64,000 nt of DNA, taken from NCBI GenBank assembly GCA_024734555.1, contig JANPWX010000209.1:972157-1036156 (forward strand), written 5' to 3'. Shown here in pieces: positions 12,701 to 24,700 of the stretch (its first letter is position 1; each line of letters begins with the position of its first letter). The stretch is from Trochalopteron elliotii. Taxonomy: Eukaryota > Chordata > Aves > Passeriformes > Leiothrichidae. A model generated the notes under the pieces. The model ran no database searches, was not told the DNA's origin, and saw nothing but the letters and a program-made list of their open reading frames with translations. Position numbers and translations under genes: made by a program.

Positions 12701-15700
12701 CTGAATAGTTGTAACCCAGTAGCTGTCTGAAAATCTCAACAGTTCTGCATTAATCTGGCTTTCTTATCAACTTGATTGTGCTTCCCTGATGAAAGAAGTT
12801 TCACAAATACTATATATGGTCTTGCAGACGATGGTCCAGAAACTCATATCTGCTCAGTGAATCAACTTTGTATTTATGTGTATTTGTTGAGAAAAATTAC
12901 TTCCTGCATTTTATTTATTAGAAACCTGAAAATAGGCTCTGTTGGCTCACCCTGCAGTTAAGCATATCTTTAGATGCTCCTAAATTTACTGCATGCAGCT
13001 CTTAAGGACTCTTACTGACTAAAACCACATTAATCAAGACCTTGGTTTAGCAATATACTTGAATACACTTTTAACTTTAATCTTGTTAGGAGTGGAGTTC
13101 AGCTCCAGATTAAGACATCTGAATTTAGATTTCTGCTAAGGAGCTGGTGAAGCTTATGCTGATGTCAGAAGGTATCTAGGCAGTGGAGCCTAGAGAAAGA
13201 TGGAATTCATGGGTATCCCTCTCATGGTGGGCTGAATCCATTTAGGCTCACCAAATGTATTGTCTGTATCTCCTTTTACTGTGTAAAAGAAGTTTAGATA
13301 GTTCACACATGTGTAAGATAGGTGTTAGTAAAGAGTTTTAATCTGTAGTTGATTTATTTGCCAGTAATCACGCTAGCTCTGGAACTACTTGTATGCTTAA
13401 AACTTGGGGTTTTGTGGTGTGGTTTGGGGTGTGACTGATTTTATGTTGTACTTCTAGAAAAAGCATTAGAAGCTGTTAGAAGGCGTTGTGTCTGAGGGTA
13501 TCAGCTTTTCAGTTCAGGACTGATTTGATCATGTAAACTGCTTCAGCTTAGCAAATCAAACTGAAGCCTTCAACCCAGTGGTGATGAATTGTAAAGTGCA
13601 CTGTTGTCCTCTGAAGTGGTCGTGTCATTCTCCTGAAATGTATTTTTAATTTCTTTGGCCAGCAGCAGGAAGGGAAACTGATTGTATTGCATTTCATTTT
13701 AATGGGTTTAATTTATTGAGGTGAAGGAAGGGGGTTGTTACTTTTGGCATGGTTATAAACCTCAGTGTAGATATATTTTATAGTCAGGCTGTAAGAACAA
13801 ATACTATGTAAACACTGAAATATCTCAATAATAAGAAAGACTGCTGCTAGTTTAAGTAATGAAGCTTTATTCTAAGAAATTGAAATCTTTGGAAGTGAGA
13901 GTATGGTTACATAGAGAAATGTCTCTTAAAAAGTATTATACTTCAGAAGATACTTGGAATTCAGTGGTTACTAAGGACTTCAGCTTAATAATTTCTGCAT
14001 CTTTTTTGCTCAGCATTTCTTTCCTGCTAGTGAAGTCCTACAAAAGTTAACTGTTAGTGGACTCAGAGAATTTAAACCCCCTTTTAAATATGTGTTGCCT
14101 ACAAGAAAGGATGGGCTTTATTCAAAAATCTAGAAATCTGATCAAAATAAAATTGGTAATGCAGCTGAAGAGTGAGTTCCATAATAAGAAAGACTTCAGC
14201 AAGGAGTCTGTTTTTAGCTTCTTTTTATCTGTAGTAAGCATTCTCATATAGACCCTAGTAGTGCCTTGACAGCTTGGTAAAGGAAGAGATCTGGTTCCTC
14301 CAATATCAAATTTTCAGCAGTGTCAGATCTTTCTAAGCAAACAAACAAACAAACAAAAATTCTTCTCTTGCTGAATGTGACCTACTTTGGTATCTTTATA
14401 TCTAAAAAGAAATATCTACATCAACACTGCCTGGAGTATCTTTCAAAAACCTGATAAAAAGATACCTGCTGTTTTTAGGAGTATTTGATAGTTTGTGCTA
14501 TTGTGTCACACGTGGCTCAACATCAGCCCTTTGTGTTTTAAGTACATTTAACTTTTCTGTGCTCTTTTTGCAGTCTGTATAGAGTATATTTAGTAATCAA
14601 ATTTCTGATGTCAAAGGAACTTGAAGCAGTTGTAAAAATGCCAAAATGAGAATTTTGCTGTAGGTAGGTAGCTCAAGAGCTGAAAAAGAAAAGGGGGTAA
14701 ACCTCACCTTAATTTCATGTTCCAGAAACAACATCACATCAGAGTTTTCTATTTAATTTCCTATTCAGCTATTTGTCAACTACTCAGAGTGCACATTTAT
14801 TTGCACATAAACTCTACAAATTATTGCCAGATCCTAGGCCAGCTCTTCTTTGTCAGCTCTTGCAATTCATGTGATATTTTACCTGATTTGATTGAAGCAG
14901 CACTATGCAAACAAAATGTATGTAATCTGTATTTCTTTGTTATACCAAAGGCGTTCTATCTATTTTGTGATGGGATGACAAAAATGATTATTAAATCATT
15001 TCAATACAAAGTTTTTTGGGATGAAAGACCAGTTTTTTAAACCTCAGCTCTGGGAAATCAAACTGCTTTAATTGCCCATCTAACACTAAGAAATAAAAGA
15101 AGCATTGCAGGAAGTGGTCAGCAAGTACTAGAAGGCACTAGTTTCTTAAGCAGAATTCAGCAATAACAAAAGGACTCCTGATATCCTGCTTTGTATGTGG
15201 TTACCTAAACTAATCTTCAGCAATAATTTTCATTTGCAATAAGAGTCAACAAATATGCAGGCTTTTCTTCAGGTTTTAACCTCAGTAAAAGTGCAGAAAA
15301 CTGCAAAAAGACCCAAAGCATGGCTTAGCTTACTCACCTTCAGTTATGTCAAGCCTGGGAGCTTGGACATTTTCACCTTTCTTTTTATCTGTGTTGTTCA
15401 TCTGATCTGCTCTGTAAATCACTTTTAAGTAGTGTAAGTCTGTCTGAAAGTCAGTGTATTGGCAGTGGAAAACAGTGTAAGTTTGTTCTTTTAAAGCCTT
15501 CCATTAACTCAGTGTCTGAGCATGAGTCTTCCTCTTAGTCATCTTCTGTTTCAAATGTGATTGATCTTTAAATGGCAGACTACCAATGCTTGTTCTTTAC
15601 CTCTGGGGGGAGGGCATGTCTTGGCACCAGATTACAAGGTGGACTTGTGAAAGAGGAAAATAATTTGTCTTACTGTATCTTCTATGCATTTTCATCTGCT

Positions 15701-18700
15701 GTCCATCTACTTTGCAGCTACCCATATGAGCCATATTATACTGCAAACTGCTCTGTGCTTATTAAGGTTCTTGGCAGTCATGATCCAGCATAGACTTTAG
15801 ACAGTAACGAATCATCCCCAAGATGAGTTGTCTTTGCCAAATCTTGCATAACTTACACCAGCAGAAGTGCTTTTTAGCCTGTTTTTGCATTTAATATGCA
15901 AACTTATTTAAGAGTTTTAAACATGGTGGGGGTTTTTATCTCTCTCTACATTGGGGTTTGCTAATGGGACTTTTATGAAAGACGTTTCATAGTAACATTG
16001 CTGTGAAGACTTTCAAAGGATTTCCCAGGACTAGTACAGGCTGTGTTAAGGAGCAGTTCTAACAAAGATGTAATTTCTTCAGCAGCAAAACTAATAATAA
16101 AGAATCCTTTTTCTCGGGTTTTGTTTTTCTCTTTTCACCCAAGAGTCAGGTGGTGGTTCTGGTGGTTCGAGTGAGTCTTTTTTGCCCTCTGAAGGCTTTG
16201 AGTCTGGTCCGAGAATGAAATGGAGTCTCAAGGTCTTGTTCTTTCTTGTGTTTCTTGCGTGTTTATTATTTCTTGTCTTACAATTTTTCTGTGTCCAGCC
16301 GAGATGTTCACAGCAGCTTGGACACAGGGCAATTTCCCCCATGATGGGAGGTTGCTACCTTCTTATACAGATAATTACATGTCTATTATTTACAATTTCG
16401 TGCCAATGCCTATCACCTGTACTAAAAGGGTCACTTCTACTCTGACCCAATCTCCTTACACTTTGTGCCACCATCACATCAGAAGATGGATGCCAAGGAG
16501 ATGGAGAACAAGAGGAACCCAGGGCACTGCCCTAAAATCTCCATCTTGTTCCCCATTCAGCTCCATTCTAAGAATCCCAAAACTACCAAATTTTCCACCC
16601 TGTGATTAACTACTGTCTGTCTGTTACACCTTTGTGATTTGTAATTCTTCTCTCAATGTTGGAAGCTTTTTCCATGGACTGAAATCAAAACCTGTGTCTT
16701 TCTGGGCTCTGTGCCAGGCAACCCCCCTGGACAGACCCCCCTGTCCAGGATTCAAACTCTTGCTCGGTCTGCTGAGGTCTGTGACCTCCCAGGGCAACCG
16801 AAGGGATGCCCTGGACTCCGACACCTTTTCTTTTGTACCTGCTTGTTCTTGCTCCTGTTATGCTGCATGAGTATTTATCAGGTCACCTTGTTGGGTCAAA
16901 GGGGGTAAGGGGAGCTAAAATTTCTTCTGTTGTGATTGAGACGTCTGTTTGTGGGTGGAGTTTTTTAATTTTTTTATTTTGTCAAGTGTACCTTGCTTTG
17001 TCTTACTCACCAGACTTGCCATTAACAGACTGAATTAGAATTTCTTATGGTGTCTCCTATGCAAAATTCAGTTTAAAAATGGTAGTTGTTACCCAGTAAG
17101 ATTCCTGGACACTCTCCTCAGTGACATTGTATGGAAGATAAGTGATGCAGCCTACTTACTTTTTACATTCATGCTTTCTTCCTGCCCCTTCTAGAATGGT
17201 TTTAGATTACAAGTGAAATATCTGTACTTTTTTTTCCATGGTTCTTGAACACAGTCCAACATTCAGTTCATCTTCCCTCATTTGCAGAACGTTTTGCAGG
17301 GATTTGATTTTTGGTTGTCTTACTTGAAATGCTTCAAGAATGTTTTTTTTAGCAGCACTTAAAATGGTGCCGTGGTTGTAGCTCTTTCAGGTGATGAATA
17401 TAACAGAAACACATTATCATGGAGTGTGCCAGCAAGTTCAGGTCAAGAATTTGACCATTTAATTGTTGGTTATTTTCATGGAACTTGGCTCTACTAAACT
17501 GTTTAAGTTCATTACATGATGTTCCACTTCAGCATTTTTGCAGGACATTAATAATACTTTGTAATGAAAATAGCCATCATGATAAGATCAGCTGTTCATT
17601 CTCTTAGCTGTTACTATTTCTTGATTCATGCATGTATATCAAAGACCTGGTATCATCTTATAGCTTTGTTAAACTCTCATTACCACAGATAGATTACTTG
17701 CTTCAGAATATTTGACTGTTAAAGAAAATCACGCTAACCTTACTCCTTGTAACGCTTCTGAAAAGTTAAACCACATTGCCTTTGTCTTTTCAGAGAATGG
17801 ACCTTGGAGAATGCCTGAAAGTGCATGACCTGGCATTAAGGGCAGACTATGAAATAGCATCCAAAGATCAAGATTTCTTCTTTGAGCTTGATGTATGTAT
17901 TTTGTCTTAATGGTGGAGAGAAAGCATTAGTTTGTGTACTTAGGTGGATAAATAGAGCAGCAGATGTTAAGTTTTGGTACAGACTGAAGGAAGACTTTTG
18001 AAAAGCAATTTTATAAAGAGGCAGAGAAATTCCTGGCACAGTTACATGAAAGGTAACTTACCTCTTCATGATTATATGCTAATTTGTGTTGGTAGTCATC
18101 TCTAGGTAGAACTGTTGACAGCATCTCAAAGTATGATAAACCTGAGTGCTGTTTTAAGTGTTGTCAAATAGCAAGCAAATGTTAAAGCTGTGTATGCTTT
18201 GAAGAGAGTTCTAAATTCTGCACTTAACAAAGAAAGTAATTCGGTATTGGAGATAACAAATCATATACCGTGTCTCCGTGCACTATAGTTTGTTTTGAAC
18301 TCCCAGTGACAAAGTTAGTCTTTGCTAGGACAAAAGGGTTTGGGTTTTTTAGTTGTTATTTGGAGGGATGGTTGATATACCTACTTAAACCCTAGTGAAA
18401 AAAGCGTCAATATTGCATGTAATGGCTGGATGAAGTGATCCTGATTAACCTTCCTAAAATTTTAATGCCACTAGAAATACTCACTGCTACTACTTCTTCG
18501 AGATGTCCTAAGACAGATTCATTTCTAAATTTCTGCAAACACTTAGATAGTACAACAATGTGTAGACTACAATTTTTTAAACCATTTGTATGAATATGTG
18601 TGATTAGTCAGCATAAACCAGTAGATTATTGTTTCATTAATGTGCAAGTGAAGCCTTAATAAACTGAAGAAGCCTTTCAGCTAATGAAATATTTATATTC

Positions 18701-21700
18701 TTGACAGCACTGATCCGTGTTCTTACTGATGTTTTAGGCAATGGACCACCTGCAGTCATTTATTGCAGACTGCGACCGGCGAACAGAAGTGGCTAAGAAA
18801 AGACTAGCAGAAACCCAAGAAGAGATAAGTGCTGAAGTTGCAGCTAAAGTAAGCATGTCAGACGAGTTACTGCTCTTTTTGGAGGCCAGTTTTTTTAAGG
18901 AGCCAGTTTCAAGTTTTGAAAATATATCAAATCTGAGAATTCATACTGAAGAGGGGGGAAAATAATACATTTTCTCCATCCTTTCTAAAACTGCCTTTAT
19001 GGCACAGAAAAGAACAGAGGGAAGAGACCTCTCTGATATTTTTCACCTCAGGAAACTTAACTCTGAATCCATGCTATAGAAACGTTAGTAATTCTTACAC
19101 TTTCTGATCCAGACTTCATCTGTAAAGTAAACAAAGTCGATGTTCTTTTGTCTAGATCTCTTTTGAATGAAAAAAAAACCCTTTAATTTTTCTGCACATA
19201 TATGCAAATGCTAGGAGGAATGGCTGTACAAATATAAATTTTTCAAGACTGATATAGACAACAGAATGAATTACTTGAAGTTTTCTGAACAAAATTCTCT
19301 ACTGGAATTTTACATAGACTAGGAACTCAGCCTTTTTCTGTGTTTTCTGCAGAGAGGCATTTTCTGTTTCACTTCTAACTGGAGTTCTCTCTGTGTGTTA
19401 CTTTTAATTCTGTCCTTCCAATTTTGCATATCGTAACTCAGTAGTAGTTCAGATTGTTCTCCATAATTAAAAGTATTTCCTGTGTTAAACCTTTCCTTGT
19501 CTTTCAAGGCTGAAAGAGTTCATGAATTGAATGAAGAAATTGGGAAACTGTTGGCCAAAGTAGAACAGCTTGGAGCTGATGGGAATGTGGAAGAATCTCA
19601 AAAAGTAATGGATGAAGTGGAGAAGGCTCGGGTAAAGAAGAGAGAAGCAGAAGTAAGTTGATTGTGTAAGGCTTAGGGGATGGAGAAGGCAGGGTTGAAT
19701 ATTAAATTGCTTGGCCTCTGTGTAATGCAAGACATCTTAGCTCTGTCAATTCCTTAGCTAATTGCTACATATAAAACTAAAGAAATTGCTTTGGCATCCT
19801 GTACAGTTAAAGTTTCTACCCTCAAGTAGAAGTTTCTACCTTCTGCACTCCTGTACCATTAAAATTATACTTCCTTCCACAAATTATGCATTTATCTTAG
19901 TTTGGCTGTATTGGTCAGTTGTATTTGTGGACACTGTCTTTGTGGCTGTGATGGTTGCACTGACTTACCTGGTTTGGTCTCATGGCTCTTTATGTGACAA
20001 CCCTGTTGTAACCTCATGCTGGAAAGCTTCAGTGAAGTAATCCATTGTCTTCACTAAAAGAGAGTTCGTGTCTTGTGTATCAGGAAAGTCAAAATGATCC
20101 TTGTAATGTTCAGGTGACAGAACTCACCATGAGCTTTTCCATATTGTATTACACAAAGATACTGAAATTTCTAGAAATCAATATTTGCAGTCGTTTCAAT
20201 AATACCAGAAGGATTGCTGGCAGTGTTGATGGTCTGTCATCTGAATGCCTTTAGGTAATTTTTGCTCAGATGTGTTTAATTAGTGTCTAAAATTCAGATA
20301 GATTTCTCAGGAAATTAATACTGTTTTAAATGGGGTGCAGAATTAAAACTGGTGTCATATTTACATCAACATAGAAATCGTAGTGTTAATGTGTATTATG
20401 TGTATTCATTGTTGCACATGGAAAAGTTGTTCATCCTTCTGTGTAATATAATCTTAAGGTAGTGATTACCCAGTTTTATTTTTTTTTTTTAATTTGCAAA
20501 ACCAGTTGCTGGTGTCCTGCTTTTAAATATGTTCCATTTTCAAAGTAAGGAAACATGCCTTGTATCTTAGTGAGACAGTTAAAGTATGAATAATGTGAAT
20601 TAACTAAAGGGTGTTCTGGTGTACATTGAATTTGGTTATTTGTAGTGTATCTTTGGTAAAGTTTCATCATTGTGCTTATGTGCATTTTGAAGTAAAAGCA
20701 CATGTTTTTCTTTTCTAGGAAGTGTACAGGAATTCTATGCCTGCATCTAGCTTTCAGCAGCAGAAGCTACGGGTTTGTGAAGTGTGCTCAGCTTATCTTG
20801 GTCTTCATGACAATGACCGACGACTTGCTGACCACTTTGGAGGAAAACTACATTTGGGATTTATTGAAATAAGAGAGAAGCTTGAGGAACTCAGGGTAAA
20901 TAATTCTTATATTTTTTGTGTGTGCTGCTACTTAATTATTTGCCAGACAGCCTTAATGGAATATTTCTTTCTCTCTGTGTGAAATTTTTTCATATCACTT
21001 TAAACTTTTGGATTTCATTAGCCTAAAAACACTGAACTGAACTAAGCATTCTAATTTAGCATCAATTACCTGGATGGATTTTAAGATGACCTCTTTTGCA
21101 CTGAGGTAGATTAAAACACACATTCAAAGTAATGCATCTTGGGAACAGAGAACTTGAATCTCCTTGTAAAATGGAGAACTGTATTTTGAATGAACAACAG
21201 CAATGTTGAAACATGCTTAGCAGTCATAAGAGATAGCCAAATGAACTTTGCTGTTAGCCAGATGATTGACTAAAAGTAATAAGGAGACTCTTGAAAATAC
21301 AGGAGCATGTAGTAAAAGGAGGATGATAACACTTGGAAATTTTTTCCAAAAAATGCTTTGAATTCAAACAACCTGCTGTATTGTGAATGACTAAAACTCT
21401 ACTTATGTTACTTGGACACAGATTAGGAAACTACTTTGAACAGAAACCAGCAACTCAAGGCTGTAGCTATCCAAAGTGAGAACACCAAATTATGTATATC
21501 TTGAAGTCAGAAATAATTGTTGCGGGGAGGTTGCATGTTCTCTATAACTTGTACATTTGAAATACAGTTGGAATATTATAACCTATCTTAACCAAAAGTC
21601 ATATGCTGGAAGAAAGACTTACTGGAATGATATTCTGGACTTCTAGTTTTCAAGAGGATGGATTTGAACACTGATGCCATTTATGACCTTAATGTACAAA

Positions 21701-24700
21701 TTATGGAGTTCACAGCTCAATTAAGCATTTTAACTGAAGAAATTACTAAAGACAGTAGCTAAATTGACTGAAGTCCTAAGAGCAGAAATTGCTGCCACTG
21801 GATTTGAATAAATTGACTTGGCTTATGTTCTGTAATATTCCAGCTGTCTTGCACAGATACTGTGACTTACCCTTTGGAGAGCCCAACTCTTCCTGTTGAT
21901 GATGGCAATTTAGGCTCCTAAATATAGCTGGTGTAACTTAGATGCTTAGAACAGGTCGCGTGTGCTTCCTCCCATCCCTCCATGAAATTATGCAAAGAGT
22001 CACTTGAACAAGAAACCTTGCTTATAGTTAAATTGCTGATGTTCACAAGGAAATATAGATATAATTTGACATAAAGGGTTGAAATTACTTATTTACACCA
22101 TTTGGAACAAAATATGCATGGATAACTATTTCACATTCCCAAAGCATCAATAAATTAATCTTTAGAAATGCTTTGCTAATAAAGAAAGAAAACAATAACT
22201 ATCCCCTCCTTCCTCAGAGCTCTCCTCAGAGATCTAATCAAGATGCTGCTGGGGCAATTCCACCTCTCAGAAGAAGGTCTATACAAAGAGTTGAATTTCT
22301 TGCATCATGTCCAGAAGGTGGCAAGACTTGGGTTTGGCCAGATCTCCAGTTGTGAGTTCCACATCTGAGGGCCCTCTACTGAGCGTGCCTTGTCCCCAGT
22401 AGTAGTGAGTTCACCCTGGGGGCTATCAGCTGAAGCATCTGTTCTAACTTTGTCCCACAGTCATAATACAGAAATCAGTAGCTTCAAAACTTAGGTGTTG
22501 GCCCAACCAAGTCCTTTAAGAAACAATTAACTCTCCCAGTTCTGATTCCTTTCTGCCTTTCCCCAGTGTCCAAAATATCATAGGATTGGCATGGAGACTC
22601 TCACATTAAAGGCCTGACTTACTGTTCTGAATTCCCCTTTATTAAAAACTTAATATTTTACTCTATATATTGCAGGTCTTCGTGTAACACCACATGTAGC
22701 TCTTCTGCAATAACTTCTGTTTCTTCAAGAAAAAAAAAATATATATATGTATATATACTGAGGAAGAGAGTGGGAATAATACACACAAGGAAAAGGGGAT
22801 ATGCCTGAGGGAAAGAACTGAATGTTAACTGTCTAGATTATTTTTATAGCACCTTTGTGTGAGAAATTTTTTTTTATATAACGTTTATGTTCTTTTGCTT
22901 TCAGAGGATTGTGGCTGATAAACAGGAGAAACGAAATCAGGAACGTCTGAAACGTAGAGAGGAGAGGGAAAGAGAAGAAAGGGAGAAACTAAGGAGGTAG
23001 GCATCTGTTTTGATTGCATGTACATTATGACCTATTTATGTTCAGTAAGAAAACTGATATAGTTCATACACATTTCTAATTTGCAGAATTACAATAGTTT
23101 GCGTTCTTTGGAAATTTAGAAGAATTGAGATGGAATTTCATTCTAAATCTTAAAACATGGAATTGTTCTTGTAAAAAATATTTTTAAAAATTACTCATTT
23201 TAAAAACTACGCCAGTAAACAATACTCATCATATTGCCTCCACATATTTGAACAAAGGGTCTTTAAGTGAGATAATTTTCAGAGGCGTACCTTGTTTTGT
23301 ACCTGACAGATTTGAGCTTACACGCATAGGAGCTCCTTATATTAGCAATTTTCTGCCGAGATGTTAGAAACTTACTTTATTGGAAGTAGTCGAATGTATG
23401 ATTAAAGAAAGCAGTGCCCTATTCTTCTGTGAAATAGTAGCTTCTGGGACTGGAGTGGAATGGAACATGAGCTGCAGTTTTCTCGACGTGTTAAGTTTCA
23501 GAGGTTAACAGTGTGAATTTCTGAAATCTGTTGCAGTTTGGTACTATTCTGTCAGGAAATAAGAAAATACTGACTTCAACTGTGAGCTTTTTCTGTGGGA
23601 GGGATGTGAGTTAAAAAGCTGGTTAGATAATCTTCTGGGCTTCTAGTAGAGTAGTCTCAAAAATAAATTAAAACCCAACCAACACGAAACAGAGATGCGT
23701 TTCCTGATAAACATGTTACAAAGATGTTGACCTCAAATAAAAGGCCTTTAAATACTTGCTGCTAAAACAAGAAATACAATAACAGGTCAACTAGTCTGGT
23801 TTATTATTACTAAACTGCATTTTATTTGACAGTGAGATTCTCTTAAGAAAAATTACTATTTTCCATTTATTTCAGGTCCAGATCCCACAGCAAGCATGCC
23901 AAAAGGTATATAAATCTGCAGACAAGGAATACCGGCGGTGAAATTAGCCTTTCACAAGCTGGAACATTTAAGTCTGTTTAGCACTGTTAGTTTAAGATGT
24001 CCATCTTTACAAACAAAGCTTTCTGTTACATAGTCATCTCTCTGTGTGTTTGTATACTATTTATCACCATCCTACTGAGTTTATACATCTACATCTATTT
24101 TGTGGCTATTACAATGCGGCTTCATGTCCCAAGTAACACTTAAAACACAGAGAAATGCTTTTTCTTTACAAAAGCTTCTGGCTAATACCTATTGATGATT
24201 GCCCATGTTTTCAAAATCCCTAAGCACGAGGTTAATTCATCAAATCAGTCATGAGTAGTATGAGTGTTCTTTCAAATCTACAGTCAAAGGTCACCAGTGA
24301 GGTATGATAGCAAAGTGATTTTGGGGAGAAGAAAAATCCAACAAAAAACAACAACCAAATTTGTATGGTGTTTAGAACCTTCCAGATTAGTATTGTTATT
24401 GTAGTTACAGGGAACAATATAGTCCAGCTTTTAAAGAACATCATAACACATAGATTCTGGCAGATGATTCCTGTCACTGCATCATTAAGTTCTTTCCCTG
24501 ATAAAGACACTAGTTTTAAATGTAAAGAAGCAGATATTTTTCATATTTTTATTTGCTTTCAGGAGCCTGCATTGGCTATGCTGTAGCCATACAGTTAGGA
24601 ATTAACTATAAAATTGGTCTGCGTTAGTCAAAAAGGAGCTTGTAGCCTTTCTCTCGTTGCTTTCTAATGTTGTCTGTTTGCCTGTGAATCAGACACTGCA

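Larger units (their letters stand above)
9769..17793 (+). other. LUC7L2: LUC7L2 intron with an inserted LTR-like element
   Basis: An eight-kilobase AT-rich intron. It holds a T/G-rich low-complexity tract (about 12295-12330), an AAAC simple repeat (14338-14358) and an LTR-like insertion at about 16100-17035, listed separately. Other open frames in it, up to 107 codons, show no recognisable domain. Confidence 0.8.

Noticed and set aside
16091..17033. Several frames of up to 129 codons in a LUC7L2 intron
   Set aside because: They lie inside the LTR-like insertion and overlap each other on both strands.
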